DNA of 64,000 nucleotides from contig NZ_KB899046.1 in the NCBI RefSeq assembly GCF_000377985.1, positions 186,001 through 250,000 on the forward strand, read 5' to 3'. Under the pieces are notes generated by a model. That model had not been told where the DNA came from and made no database searches. It saw only the letters and a program-made list of their open reading frames with translations. Source of the stretch: Sporolactobacillus vineae DSM 21990 = SL153. Lineage in GTDB: Bacteria > Bacillota > Bacilli > Bacillales > Sporolactobacillaceae. Each line of letters opens with the position of its first letter. The stretch's first letter is position 1. Of this stretch, positions 1 through 9,109 are shown in pieces. Both the position numbers and the translations under genes were made by a program.

Positions 1-121
1 CGGCATACATTCGATCCATGAAATAATCCTTGAAGCTCTGCCTTCTTTTCGTCTTTCCATTCGCTTTTTCCATGTTCTTCACTTCTTCCGTTCCTGACTT
101 CATCTGCTTTGCATCCTTCAT
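1..121 (-). CDS. Unknown protein, N-terminal fragment cut by the left window edge
   Basis: The frame is open from the ATG at 121 to the window edge, giving 40 lysine-rich residues that end in KDYFMDRMYA. I chose this start because GGGGAGAG lies about 10 bases upstream. The same frame stays open further upstream, but that part runs through a terminator hairpin and has no good ribosome binding site. The piece is too short to assign a family. Its long leader with a small upstream ORF and an intrinsic terminator says its expression is controlled by transcription attenuation. By analogy with similar leaders, a drug-resistance or transport function is possible, but the sequence does not prove it. 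Confidence 0.5.
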   Translation of the reverse strand, partial: MKDAKQMKSGTEEVKNMEKANGKTKRRQSFKDYFMDRMYA

Positions 122-252
122 GCTCTGTTCTCTCCCCGATGATTTCATATTTTTGAAAAAATTCAAACAATAATTGCTGACTCTTTCTGATACCAGTTGC
201 CATTTATACTCAGCGCTGTCTGTAACAGTACGGATATCCTGAAAAAAGCCGA

Positions 253-314
253 TAAAAAAACCTATCCGTTTATTGCCGGATAGGCGCCTGATTCGCGGAT
301 TGCCTGAGCGCCTA
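253..314 (-). promoter_or_regulatory. Overlapping antiterminator and intrinsic terminator (attenuator)
   Basis: The terminator is the stem CCTATCCG/CGGATAGG (277-284 with 261-268), followed on the minus strand by seven T. Upstream, TAGGCGC (308-314) can pair with GCGCCTA (281-287), which shares the bases CCTA with the terminator stem, so the two hairpins exclude each other. The arrangement lies between the upstream ORF at 384-452 and the gene starting at 121, as in ribosome-mediated attenuators. No known riboswitch consensus was recognised. Confidence 0.6.
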
Positions 315-383
315 TTCCTTAACGAAGCTAAGTCGGACTCAAACAATGCCATTTCAGTTAATTGAATGGTAATGTTTCAGTCC

Positions 384-452
384 TCATGTGCGCAAGCGCA
401 AAATAATTCGAATCAAGCCTTTCACTCGTATGCTGTTAATGACCTGTTCCAT
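384..452 (-). CDS. Leader peptide (upstream ORF), 22 aa
   Basis: This is a 22-codon ORF with an excellent ribosome binding site: AAGGAAG, 8 bases before its ATG. It lies between a promoter and an overlapping antiterminator/terminator. The predicted peptide contains RVK in the middle and ends RIILRLRT. Basic-X-basic triplets such as RLR are the known macrolide arrest motif of ErmDL-type leader peptides. I infer a regulatory peptide whose translation, or drug-induced stalling, sets the leader fold. The ORF is too short for homology-based proof. Confidence 0.55.
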   Translation of the reverse strand: MEQVINSIRVKGLIRIILRLRT

Positions 453-495
453 TTTTCTCACTTCCTTGAATATTTCTTTTTTGTGGTTGACACTG

Positions 496-524
496 ATACT
501 ATCAAAGATTGTTTCACTTGTAAA
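496..524 (-). promoter_or_regulatory. Sigma-A-type promoter of the left-edge leader
   Basis: On the minus strand TTTACA and TAGTAT are separated by 17 bases. Transcription would start near 489, about 37 bases before the upstream ORF and about 370 bases before the structural gene. Confidence 0.5.
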
Positions 525-623
525 TACCTAAATACATTTTTTAAATAAAATTTTCTGTTAAATTACAGATTAATGAATTTTGCCATATTATCAATGATTT
601 TCTTGTCACAAAAGCCGATTGCC

Positions 624-642
624 TGTCAGAACATCTGACAAG
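624..642 (-). terminator. Possible terminator after the TerB/J-domain gene
   Basis: TGTCAGA and TCTGACA form a 7-bp stem with a 3-nt loop. On the minus strand a short T run (CTTTTG) follows a dozen bases later, so this is only a weak intrinsic terminator candidate. Confidence 0.3.
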
Positions 643-723
643 AAGGCCATGTTTTCCGCACTGCCGGCCTGTGGATCTGAAGCAACAGGTAACCGGTATG
701 TTTCACACGATCGGTCAAAAGCG

Positions 724-1686
724 TCAGCTGCGCGCCGTCATGATCCGGTCATAAGCCTTTTTAATCGCCGTGATTTTCTGATTGGCCTCCCGGATCATTT
801 CATCCGTTGCCCCCTGGCCGGCCAGCCGGTCCGGATGGTTCTCCTTGATCTTCCTCCGGTACGCCTTCTTCACGGCTTCATCGGAATCCGATGGTCCGCA
901 GCCGAGCAACTGATAGCTTGAATCCAGGCTGACCGTCTGTTCCTCCGGATGCACTCGGTTGAAAAACTCGGCCTTGATCTGTTCATAAACCCCGTCCAGC
1001 CTGAAGATCGCCGCTGCGCCGCGGATCATTGTATCTTCTTCCGGGCGCAAAACGCCATCGGCACAGGCAATCGCCAGCAGCGCCGTCAGCGTATCTGTTA
1101 AAAAATCACGCCGTCCGCCTGCGATCAGATAAAGTTTGTGGGCAACGTCTTCGAATGTTTCGGCAGAATAGCGTGCCTGATTAAACGTCGCCATGATCTG
1201 CTTCAGCTGCACTTTATTTGGCTGAAAGGCCTGACGGACAATGATGTCCACCTGACGAACTTCATTCTCGGTGACCACGCCGTCACCCTTGGCCAGCTTG
1301 GCAAACAGGGTGACCATCCAGGTAACCTGAGGAAGCAGCGCACCTGCATTTGCCGCATGCACCGGACCGCTTCCGTCATATTGGACGGTACGGCCGCATT
1401 CCGGACAGACCCAGTTGCCCGGGATGTCGTCGATGATGATCCTCTGTCCGCAATACGGGCAGGTCTTTTCGATTTTTCTTCTCCAGTGCGTCCCTGAACC
1501 GCTGCTGTCCGGACGGGAAAAGAAAGACCCGCCGCCGACACGCGGAAGAATCAGGACGATCAGTAAAGAAATCCATTCGAAGACAAAACCGGCAATAAAC
1601 CAGACGACCGGATTTCTTCCTTTGCCACGGGCCACACCGGCCGAAGCGATGCCCCAGATGAGTCTGAGCAGGATATCAGTAACCAA
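724..1686 (-). CDS. TerB-like and C-terminal J-domain membrane protein (DjlA-like)
   Basis: The protein (about 320 aa) has one or two N-terminal membrane segments, then a zinc-ribbon-like pair of CPYC and CPEC motifs, a TerB-like acidic helical domain in the middle, and a C-terminal DnaJ domain with the diagnostic HPD (ENHPDRL). J domains recruit Hsp70 (DnaK), so it is probably a membrane-tethered co-chaperone. I chose the TTG at 1686 because AAGAAGGGG precedes it. A GTG in the same frame at 1728 is possible but has no ribosome binding site, and a TATAAT overlaps its first codons. The order zinc ribbon, TerB, J is related to E. coli DjlA, but the ribbon is an addition. It is monocistronic. 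Confidence 0.75.
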   Translation of the reverse strand: MVTDILLRLIWGIASAGVARGKGRNPVVWFIAGFVFEWISLLIVLILPRVGGGSFFSRPDSSGSGTHWRRKIEKTCPYCGQRIIIDDIPGNWVCPECGRTVQYDGSGPVHAANAGALLPQVTWMVTLFAKLAKGDGVVTENEVRQVDIIVRQAFQPNKVQLKQIMATFNQARYSAETFEDVAHKLYLIAGGRRDFLTDTLTALLAIACADGVLRPEEDTMIRGAAAIFRLDGVYEQIKAEFFNRVHPEEQTVSLDSSYQLLGCGPSDSDEAVKKAYRRKIKENHPDRLAGQGATDEMIREANQKITAIKKAYDRIMTARS

Positions 1687-1867
1687 GCCGGCCCCTTCTT
1701 TCGCAACATACCAAATATTATACCGCACTCAGCAAAAATTTCGGCAGGATTCCGGAGAAACTGCCGCTGCCAGAATAAATATGTCCGGTTCCCGTGTCAT
1801 CGAACACCTTTTTTCTATGCATCCAGCATCGGTCACTTCCGGAACAGTCTGCAGCAAGAACAGCACA

Positions 1868-1899
1868 ATGAAGGCGCGCAGCCGGCTGCGCGCCTTCAT
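1868..1899 (-). terminator. Perfect 32-nt palindromic hairpin after the ABC operon
   Basis: The sequence is a perfect 16-bp inverted repeat centred at 1883/1884, GC-rich (GGCGCGCAGCC core), 15 bases past the stop of the substrate-binding protein gene. It lacks a clear T tract on either strand, so it may act as an mRNA-stabilising hairpin as much as a terminator. Confidence 0.5.
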
Positions 1900-1913
1900 G
1901 ATCATGGAAAAGC

Positions 1914-2921
1914 TTATTTTTTCTGTGCCTTTTTCACAAACGACATGTCGACGAGTTTGCTGTAGGTGTAGCCGCCGGTATAAATGCCGGTCTGTTTGAC
2001 GACATCAAGCGGTTTGGCAACTGACGCCCTGGAGATAAAACCGTCCTTGCTCCAGAGGTGATCTTTATAAGCCCGGTTCATTGATGCTGTGAGACTTGCT
2101 TCAGATGCCGTCGGAAATTCTTTTTTCAGGATCCGGTAAGCTTCTTTTTTGTTCTCCTGAACCAGCTTAAGCCCTTTGAGTGTGGCATTGACCACCTTCT
2201 GTACCGTTTCGGGATCTTTCTTTATCGTCGACGCCCTGGTACTGATCACCGAGTAGGCATAATCACCAAGACTCGGAAAGCCGTAAAAGGGTTCTCCCCA
2301 GGCCCCTTTTTTGATGCCTTCGTTAATCTGGGGTTCGGCACCGTTGGCCATATCGTCTTTACCCTGGGCGACCAGTGAAACAACTGCCGCTGCATCAGCC
2401 GGTTCGTCAAGCCTGACGTCTTTGTTCGGATTCAGCCCCAGTTTCAGCAGCAGCCAGCGGGTCAGCAGATTCGGGCTGCCGCCGTAACGTCCGGCAGCAA
2501 TCGATTTACCTTTCAGGAAGGCAGCAAGATCCTGCTCGCTGGTACCTTTTAACTTCAGCTTCGTATTAGCCATCAGGTAGACATTGGCCCGGTTCACGAC
2601 ATTGACCACCGAGGTGATCGGATCTTTGCTGCCCTTGTTGGCGATCTGCACCGAATCCGGGCCGCCGATCACACCCCAGGCGTCCCCGCTGACCACTGAA
2701 GTCACATGAGCGCCGCCCGTCGCTGTGATTACTTTGACGTCGAGCCCTTCCTGTTTGAAATAGCCCTTGTCAATAGCCGCGTATAATGGCAAATAGGCGA
2801 TCAGGTGCACCGGTTCGGCAATAATAATGCGTTTCACCGGCTGTTTGCCTCCGGTTCCGCAACCACTCAGAATCATGGCTGCCACGAGCAGCACAGCCAG
2901 CATCCAGCTCATTTTTTTCAT
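1914..2921 (-). CDS. ABC transporter substrate-binding lipoprotein (SsuA/NMT1-like)
   Basis: The protein is about 335 aa with a lipoprotein signal (MKKMSWMLAVLL, then lipobox LSGC near residue 17), so it is anchored outside the membrane. The segment YLPLYAAIDKGYF followed by LDVKV is typical of the SsuA/TauA/NMT1 family, which binds sulfonates, nitrate, bicarbonate or thiamine-pyrimidine precursors. The ATG at 2921 has GGAGG 13 bases upstream. It is the last gene of a three-gene operon, 18 bases after the permease. The substrate cannot be told from sequence, and no riboswitch was found upstream of the operon. Confidence 0.85.
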   Translation of the reverse strand: MKKMSWMLAVLLVAAMILSGCGTGGKQPVKRIIIAEPVHLIAYLPLYAAIDKGYFKQEGLDVKVITATGGAHVTSVVSGDAWGVIGGPDSVQIANKGSKDPITSVVNVVNRANVYLMANTKLKLKGTSEQDLAAFLKGKSIAAGRYGGSPNLLTRWLLLKLGLNPNKDVRLDEPADAAAVVSLVAQGKDDMANGAEPQINEGIKKGAWGEPFYGFPSLGDYAYSVISTRASTIKKDPETVQKVVNATLKGLKLVQENKKEAYRILKKEFPTASEASLTASMNRAYKDHLWSKDGFISRASVAKPLDVVKQTGIYTGGYTYSKLVDMSFVKKAQKK

Positions 2922-2939
2922 CGTTTCCTTGGCCTCCAA

Positions 2940-3767
2940 TTAAGATTTAGGCTGTCTTCCCTTCATCAGCACATGTTCCAGCCAAACTGTGCCGAGATAC
3001 ATAAAAATCGACAGGAACGAGAGCACGACAACGCCGACCCAGACCAGATCAATATCAAGAATCTGCCCGGCATAGAGGATCATCCGTCCGATGCCCTGGC
3101 GCGAGCTGATGAATTCACCGACGATCGTCCCGGCCAGAGCCAGAGAAATGTTGATCTTCAGGGTGCTGACCATCCAGGGCACCGATGAAGGAATCACGAC
3201 TTTCAAAAAAATCTGGTGCCGCTTCGCACCGAGCGAGCGCAGCATCTGCTCCAGGTCGCGGTCGACATTTTTAACCCCGCTGTAAGCGGCAATCGAGGCA
3301 ACGATCACCGTCATCAGAAAGGCAAGGATCACTTTCGAATCAAAGCCGATTCCGAACATGATGACCAGGACCGGCGCCAGGGCGAGCTTCGGTACCGCAT
3401 TGAACGCAATCAGATAAGGTTCTGTGATCCGTGAATAGAGTTCCGACCACCAGAAAGAAAGACCGAGTAGTGATCCGGCAACCGTCCCCAGGATAAAGCC
3501 GGCAATCGTCGCGCCCGACGTATACGCCAGATCCTGGAGCAAGGTCCCCTCTGCTGCTGCTTTCCAGCCCGTGCGGACAATGGTGCCCGGACTGCTCCAG
3601 TAATAACTGTCAAGCCAGCCGATCCGGCTCAGAAATTCCCAGAGGAAAACAAGCAGCAGACCGACAATGATCTGTCCGGAGACGGCCCTTCGCCGCATTC
3701 TTTTCCGGGCAATACCCGGGTCTTCAATCTTCAGTACGGGCTGCCGATGGATTGATTTTCCAGCCAT
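2940..3767 (-). CDS. ABC transporter permease (SsuC/TauC-like)
   Basis: This 275-aa integral membrane protein has about six hydrophobic segments and a cytoplasmic EAA-type loop (LRSLGAKRHQIFLKVVIP) that docks onto the ATPase. It belongs to the BPD_transp_1 family and matches the nitrate/sulfonate/taurine subgroup. It is the middle gene of the operon ATPase-permease-binding protein, 37 bases downstream of the ATPase gene. The partners fix it as the transmembrane subunit of the same importer. Confidence 0.88.
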   Translation of the reverse strand: MAGKSIHRQPVLKIEDPGIARKRMRRRAVSGQIIVGLLLVFLWEFLSRIGWLDSYYWSSPGTIVRTGWKAAAEGTLLQDLAYTSGATIAGFILGTVAGSLLGLSFWWSELYSRITEPYLIAFNAVPKLALAPVLVIMFGIGFDSKVILAFLMTVIVASIAAYSGVKNVDRDLEQMLRSLGAKRHQIFLKVVIPSSVPWMVSTLKINISLALAGTIVGEFISSRQGIGRMILYAGQILDIDLVWVGVVVLSFLSIFMYLGTVWLEHVLMKGRQPKS

Positions 3768-3804
3768 TCTTTCACACTCCTTTGCGGAAAGTATTCCTGC
3801 GGGA

Positions 3805-4575
3805 TCAGCCGCAGGGGCTGCGTTCTTCCCGCAACATCAGAAGCAGTTCCCGCTTCAGAAGCAGAAAGCGCTCTTCCATCAGTGTCTTTTCATTTCGGGG
3901 CCGGGGCAGGGCGACATCGATCTGTGCTTTGATCCGGCCGGGGCGATGCGTAAAAACAATAATTTCATCCGACAGATAGATGGCTTCATCAATGTCATGG
4001 GTGACGAACAGGACCGTCTTCCGGAAGTCGCTCCATATTTTCAACAGCCAGTTCTGCATCTGCAGCCGTGTCTGCGCGTCCAGTGCTCCGAACGGTTCAT
4101 CGAGCAGAATCACCGCCTTGTCGTCGAGCAGCGTGCGGATCAGACCGGCACGCTGGCGCATTCCTCCGGACAAGGCATCAGGATGATCATATTCAAAACC
4201 TTTCAGGCCGTATTTCTGCAGCATCGGCAGTGCCCGCCGGCGCGCTTCTTTCTTTGCGACGCCGCGAAGTTCGAGACCGATAATGACATTGTCGAGAATG
4301 GTCCTCCAGGGTAAAAGCAGATCTTTCTGGAGCATGTAGCCGACGCGGCCGCTCTTACCGGTGATTTCCTCTTCGTCAAGCAGAATGTGGCCCGAAGAGG
4401 GTTCTGTGAGGCCGGCAATGATATTGAACAGTGTCGATTTCCCGCAGCCGCTTGGCCCGATAATACTGACAAACCGTCCGTCACCGACCTGCATCGTTGC
4501 GTCATCAAGCGCGCCCATCGGCTCACCGTTTTTCAGATAATATTTACTGCAGTGAATCGTCCTTAACTCGCTCAT
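3805..4575 (-). CDS. ABC transporter ATP-binding protein (SsuB/TauB-like)
   Basis: This 256-aa nucleotide-binding subunit has Walker A GPSGCGKST, signature LSGGMRQRAG, Walker B ILLDEPFGALD and the H-loop FVTHDIDEA. All key residues are present. It is the first gene of the operon; GGGAGG lies about 11 bases before the ATG. It powers import of the unknown anion or precursor recognised by the lipoprotein at 1914-2921. Confidence 0.9.
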   Translation of the reverse strand: MSELRTIHCSKYYLKNGEPMGALDDATMQVGDGRFVSIIGPSGCGKSTLFNIIAGLTEPSSGHILLDEEEITGKSGRVGYMLQKDLLLPWRTILDNVIIGLELRGVAKKEARRRALPMLQKYGLKGFEYDHPDALSGGMRQRAGLIRTLLDDKAVILLDEPFGALDAQTRLQMQNWLLKIWSDFRKTVLFVTHDIDEAIYLSDEIIVFTHRPGRIKAQIDVALPRPRNEKTLMEERFLLLKRELLLMLREERSPCG

Positions 4576-4803
4576 CAGCGGCAGTGCCTCCCTTCAACCC
4601 GGTTTTGCTTCCGGACAGGTGGAAAAATGGGCTTCGCTAATGTTATATGCAATGGGCTTATGCCGTGACACCCGGAAGTGGTAAGATAATGAGAGTCAGG
4701 AACCGCCCGGTGACATCCTGTGCCGGAGACGGATGTCGCCGGCCGGCACCTTTTGTCCGTCGATGACTACTTTTTGTACAGAATGGAAAGGGAGCTGAAT
4801 CTG

Positions 4804-6030
4804 TTGAAGGAAGACATTATCAAACGATTTACTTCATATGTAAAAGTCAATACACAGTCCAATGAAGACAATCCTGCCTGCCCGTCGACGCCGGGTCAGC
4901 TGACGCTCGGGAAACAGCTTGTCGGTGAACTGAAGGCGATCGGCATGTCCGACGTTACCGTTGATGCAAACGGCTACGTGATGGCAACACTGACGGCCAA
5001 CACCGACAAAGACGTCCCGGTCATCGGTTTTATGTCGCACCTCGACACGGCAACGGATTTTACCGGCGAGGGCGTCAATCCGCAGTTTGTTGAGAACTAT
5101 GATGGAAAAGATATTGTCCTGAACAAAGCGAAAAATATCGTACTCAGCCCGGCAACTTTTCCGGAATTGAAGCACTATGTCGGCCACATGCTGATCACAA
5201 CGGACGGAACGACGCTGCTCGGCGCCGACGACAAATCCGGTATTTCCGAAATCATGACCGCGATGGACTACCTGCTCCGCCATCCGGAGATCAAACACGG
5301 AAAAGTCCGCATCGCATTCACACCGGATGAAGAAATCGGCCGCGGCCCGCATAAATTCGACGTTGCCGCATTCGGCGCGAAACTCGCTTATACGGTGGAC
5401 GGCGGTGCGCTCGGCGGTTTGGAATATGAAAACTTCAATGCAGCCGAAGCCAGGGTCATCTTCCACGGCAGCAACGTGCATCCCGGATCTGCCAAAGGCA
5501 AGATGCTGAACTCAATCAAAATGGCCGTTGATTTTCAGAACCAGATTCCGGCTGATAAAACGCCGGAACGGACTGAGGGCTATGAAGGGTTCTATCATCT
5601 TCTGACCTTTACCGGCGACGTTGAACAGACGAAGCTCATTTACATCATCCGCGATTTCGACAAGGCTGAATTTGCGGCAAAGAAAGCCTTTATCCGGGAA
5701 CTGGCGGATAAGCTGCAGAAGAAGTATGGCGAAAAAGCCATCGAACTGAAGCTGGAAGATCAGTACTATAACATGAAGGAAAAGGTGGAAGAGCATAAAG
5801 AGGTCGTTGACGTGGCCTACAAGGCGCTGAAAAATCTCGGGATCGAGCCGCAGGTACTGCCGATCCGCGGCGGTACCGACGGCGCTCAGATTTCTTACAT
5901 GGGCCTGCCGACACCGAATCTGTTCACCGGCGGCGAAAATTTTCACGGGAAATATGAGTATATCTCGGTCGACAATATGGTTAAGGCAACCCAAACTATT
6001 GTCGAGATCACCCGGTTGTTCGCTGAATAA
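4804..6030 (+). CDS. pepT: Peptidase T (tripeptide aminopeptidase, M20B)
   Basis: This 408-aa cytoplasmic zinc aminopeptidase removes the N-terminal residue of tripeptides. Metal-ligand motifs of M20 are visible: [28 protein letters not shown] and the C-terminal [12 protein letters not shown] chose the TTG at 4804, with AAAGGGAG 9 bases upstream, because it gives the usual family length (about 410 aa) and the N-terminus [20 protein letters not shown] longer frame exists but adds non-conserved residues. It is a single gene with its own terminator. Confidence 0.93.
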   Translation: MKEDIIKRFTSYVKVNTQSNEDNPACPSTPGQLTLGKQLVGELKAIGMSDVTVDANGYVMATLTANTDKDVPVIGFMSHLDTATDFTGEGVNPQFVENYDGKDIVLNKAKNIVLSPATFPELKHYVGHMLITTDGTTLLGADDKSGISEIMTAMDYLLRHPEIKHGKVRIAFTPDEEIGRGPHKFDVAAFGAKLAYTVDGGALGGLEYENFNAAEARVIFHGSNVHPGSAKGKMLNSIKMAVDFQNQIPADKTPERTEGYEGFYHLLTFTGDVEQTKLIYIIRDFDKAEFAAKKAFIRELADKLQKKYGEKAIELKLEDQYYNMKEKVEEHKEVVDVAYKALKNLGIEPQVLPIRGGTDGAQISYMGLPTPNLFTGGENFHGKYEYISVDNMVKATQTIVEITRLFAE

Positions 6031-6049
6031 TTTTTACGGATCAAAGAGG

Positions 6050-6096
6050 AGCCCCCGGCTCGCCGCACCCGTGCGGCTGAACCGGGGACTTTTTTT
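6050..6096 (+). terminator. Intrinsic terminator of pepT
   Basis: GCCCCCGG and CCGGGGAC flank an inner CCGCAC/GTGCGG stem, followed by seven T. It lies 20 bases after the pepT stop, between convergent genes. Confidence 0.85.
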
Positions 6097-6114
6097 CACA
6101 GACAGGGTGAAGGT

Positions 6115-7512
6115 TCAGCTGATTCTGCCGCGCCGGTTCAGCGTCTGCTTCACCGACCGGATGTCATCGTCATTAAACTTTTCCATGTAGTGATAGCATA
6201 GTGCCGAGGGAATCAGCGGCAGCTGCAGCAGACACATGGTCAGAATATAGTCGGCCGGTGAATGGAGATTCAGCGATACAATTGCGAGAATTGCACCGAT
6301 TCCGAGATTACCGACCGTCTTCCCGAGGCTGTTGGCCAGATTGGCAATACTGAACACCGTGCCGCGGTGTTCAGGAAGATTGACATCGGTGATCAGCGCC
6401 AGCCAGTTCGGCGTATTGGCCGACTGTGCGGCAGAAGCGAGCAGGGAAATAATCAGTAAAGTCAGCATCCATGGATTGACAAACAGCTGCCTGACCAGAG
6501 CGAAGAACAGCATGACCGAATTTGTGGTCTCCGGAAGTGATAATTTATGGATTGGAAAAATAAATAATAGAATATACAACGGCATGGTCAGAAAAACGAA
6601 AATTGCGGTCATCCTCGCCCGTGCTTTATAACTCTTCCGCTGCAGCACGTCGCCCAGGTAGCCGAAATAAGAGGTGAACAGCCCGCCGATCTGAAAAATG
6701 CCGAACAGAAATGCGGCAACGATCATCGCCGTCTGCTGCCCGTAACCGATCTCCCTGATTTTGGCAATGTATAGCGTCGGAAGCCAGATCAGGCTTCCGG
6801 TTGCGATATTCATGAAGAATCCCTGCAGAGAGAGCAGCAGATTGCTCCTTTTGCTCAGCATGGCGAATACCTGATTGAGACTGATCCGGTACGTATAACT
6901 TTGCCCCCGCTGTATCAGTTTCTGCAATTCCGGTTCGGCATTGCCGAACTTCGGTTCTTCAACAAAGAAATAAAAAACGGCCAGAATCATACCGACCACA
7001 CCAAGCACTTCAAACGGCAGGCGCCAGTTGGACAACGTGGAGATGATCGATGCAATCAGCGCACCGACAATACCGCCAAAGCCCTGGGACATGCCCCAGA
7101 GACTGAGAATCATCCCCCTGGAACGATAGGGCACATAATCCGTCAGTGCACTGAACCCGATCGATGCGACACAACCCAGACCGACACCGGTAATGATCTG
7201 TGAAATCAGAAGGATCAGGTAATTGCTGCTTACCGCTGTCAGGAAGACGCCGACAACCCAGATGCTCGTCCCGACGATGATCAGCCGCTTTCGATGAAAC
7301 TTTCCCGACAGATAGCCCCAGAGCAGTGAAGAAAAAGACGTTGCCAGTATGTTGATGGCTGAAACAACGCCCATTGCCGAGACACCGACACCCATATCAT
7401 GGGCGATATTCTGGAACAGCGGGGGAAATAATCCGATGACAATATTGTCAAATGCTGCAAGACTGACGTAAACCGTGATGGCATAGATCTTTTTTACTCT
7501 TGAGAATGACAT
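6115..7512 (-). CDS. Major facilitator superfamily transporter
   Basis: This 465-aa protein has about 12 hydrophobic segments. The loop between segments 2 and 3 reads GYLSGKFHRKRLIIVG, the MFS signature (G-X-L-X-D/G-R-X-G/H-R-K/R). A Pro-free helix rich in G and A follows (QIITGVGLGCVASIGFSAL). It resembles MFS exporters of the Spinster/YfkF-like type, but the substrate is not predictable. GGAGAC lies about 12 bases before the ATG. It is monocistronic and convergent with pepT. Confidence 0.85.
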   Translation of the reverse strand: MSFSRVKKIYAITVYVSLAAFDNIVIGLFPPLFQNIAHDMGVGVSAMGVVSAINILATSFSSLLWGYLSGKFHRKRLIIVGTSIWVVGVFLTAVSSNYLILLISQIITGVGLGCVASIGFSALTDYVPYRSRGMILSLWGMSQGFGGIVGALIASIISTLSNWRLPFEVLGVVGMILAVFYFFVEEPKFGNAEPELQKLIQRGQSYTYRISLNQVFAMLSKRSNLLLSLQGFFMNIATGSLIWLPTLYIAKIREIGYGQQTAMIVAAFLFGIFQIGGLFTSYFGYLGDVLQRKSYKARARMTAIFVFLTMPLYILLFIFPIHKLSLPETTNSVMLFFALVRQLFVNPWMLTLLIISLLASAAQSANTPNWLALITDVNLPEHRGTVFSIANLANSLGKTVGNLGIGAILAIVSLNLHSPADYILTMCLLQLPLIPSALCYHYMEKFNDDDIRSVKQTLNRRGRIS

Positions 7513-7677
7513 GAAGAAAGTGTCTCCTTAAGAACCTAATGGCAAGGTTCACCAATCAGTTATTCGTCGTTCCGGAAACGGGACTGTCGGCCTGCCGGAG
7601 CCGGCCGGAAGCCACAAAATCATCGGCTGAACACTGCCAGACTGACAATCCCACTTCTTAGAAAATAATAAAATAAA

Positions 7678-7706
7678 TTGTTTCTTGTCTCAGTTTATCA
7701 TACAAT
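7678..7706 (+). promoter_or_regulatory. Sigma-A promoter of the UgtP-like gene
   Basis: TTGTTT and TACAAT are separated by 17 bases, 66 bases before the start codon at 7773. Confidence 0.65.
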
Positions 7707-7772
7707 GTAACTTAGACAGAAGAGACTGACTGATTCTGATAACAGTCCAATGTTGCAGAAAGGATATCTTCG

Positions 7773-8945
7773 ATGATTAAAAACATTCTCATCATTTCGT
7801 CTAACTACACCGGCCATGGACACAAAAGCATCACTGAGGCACTCAGTGAGAAATTCGACATCGTACCGGATGTCAAGATCCATGTCGTCGATGGCTTTTC
7901 CCTTGGCGGAAGCACACTGCTGAAAGTCGGCAAGATGTACGGACCGATCACCAGGAACTCCGAACATCTGTGGAAGATCATCTGGGATTACACATCTGTA
8001 AAAGAAAACTTCGTCAATCATCTGATCGAATTGAAAATACGTACACGTTTTCTGGCACTGCTTGATCAAGTAAAACCGGATCTTATTCTGACCGTTCACC
8101 CGAACTTCAACGGCTCGGTGCTGAATATCCTGGAAAAGAATCATATTCATATCCCGTTCGTCACCCTGATCGCCGACCTGATCAGCATTACGCCGTTTTG
8201 GGCGGATCCGCGTGCGGACTACATCATCAGTCCGACAGAGGAGGCCAAAGAGAAATGCATTCAGTTCGGCGTTCCTGCGGACAAAATCAGGGTTCTCGGC
8301 TTTCCCGTACGTTCAAGGTTCTATAATCAGTCGCCGAAAGAAGAAGAACCTTATCGTCCCGGTAAACCGCTGAACTGCCTGATCATGAGCGGCGGTGAAG
8401 GTGTCGGCAACATGGGCAAAATGGCTAAAACACTGATTAACAATTTTGGCTTCAACATTACCATTGTAGCCGGAAGAAATGAGAAACTGCAGGCACATCT
8501 TCAGAAAACCCTGGGCAAGAAATACGGCGACAAAGTCAAAATTTATGGATTCACCCAAAACATTCAGGATTTGATCGCCAATTCGGATATTGCTTTTGTC
8601 CGAAGCAGCCCGAATGTCATGATGGAAGCCGTGTCCTGCAATACACCGATCGTGATCACAGGTGCGCTTCCCGGCCAGGAAGCGGGAAACCCGCGTTTTG
8701 CGGAGAAATATCATCTGGCGATTACCTGCGATTCCATGAACGATCTGGTCCCGACCATCAACGGATTGCTGGATAACAATGTCGCAATGCTGAAAGAAAT
8801 CAAGAAGTCACAGCAGCAATACAGGGATCCTCAGATTCCCGAGAATATTGTACGATTCATCCTCAATATTCCGGATGAGAATCTGCAGCCCGCCGGTGTC
8901 GTGCATAATGTGCCGCATCTGAATAAAATTAATTATGAATCCTGA
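7773..8945 (+). CDS. UgtP/MGDG-synthase-like glycosyltransferase
   Basis: This 390-aa protein starts with IISSNYTGHGHKSITEAL, the N-terminal MGDG_synth motif (GxGHxxxA), and has the GT-B C-terminal half with GALPGQEAGNP, as in processive diacylglycerol glucosyltransferases (UgtP/YpfP). It probably transfers a sugar from UDP-glucose or UDP-galactose to diacylglycerol to make membrane glycolipid and lipoteichoic acid anchor. AGAAAGGA precedes the ATG. It is a single gene between its own promoter and terminator. A related lipid or undecaprenyl acceptor cannot be excluded. Confidence 0.8.
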   Translation: MIKNILIISSNYTGHGHKSITEALSEKFDIVPDVKIHVVDGFSLGGSTLLKVGKMYGPITRNSEHLWKIIWDYTSVKENFVNHLIELKIRTRFLALLDQVKPDLILTVHPNFNGSVLNILEKNHIHIPFVTLIADLISITPFWADPRADYIISPTEEAKEKCIQFGVPADKIRVLGFPVRSRFYNQSPKEEEPYRPGKPLNCLIMSGGEGVGNMGKMAKTLINNFGFNITIVAGRNEKLQAHLQKTLGKKYGDKVKIYGFTQNIQDLIANSDIAFVRSSPNVMMEAVSCNTPIVITGALPGQEAGNPRFAEKYHLAITCDSMNDLVPTINGLLDNNVAMLKEIKKSQQQYRDPQIPENIVRFILNIPDENLQPAGVVHNVPHLNKINYES

Positions 8946-8969
8946 CAGGCATTTATGGCGTTTGTCGGG

Positions 8970-9003
8970 AAGCCGCTTCCGGAAATCCGGGGGCGGCTTT
9001 TTT
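8970..9003 (+). terminator. Intrinsic terminator of the UgtP-like gene
   Basis: AAGCCGC/GCGGCTT with inner TTCCGG/CCGGGG pairing is followed by six T. Confidence 0.85.
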
Positions 9004-9109
9004 AGTTAAACGGACCCTGCGCCTTTACATTTTCGCCATCGGTCTCTGATTTCAGACTTGACGGGAAAAAGATGATAATTGGTGATCCTGTGAACTTGCG
9101 GCATTCTTT

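Noticed and set aside
122-353. Open minus-strand frame continuing upstream of the left-edge gene to an ATG at about 353
   Set aside because: It runs through the antiterminator and terminator hairpins, has no ribosome binding site at its first ATG, and a better start exists at 121.
366-548. 60-codon plus-strand ORF
   Set aside because: It is antisense to the leader peptide and promoter, has no ribosome binding site and an unlikely Phe/His-rich composition.
4576-4720. Possible thiamine (TPP) riboswitch before the SsuABC-like operon
   Set aside because: The conserved CUGAGA and ACCUGAUCUGG segments are absent on the minus strand.
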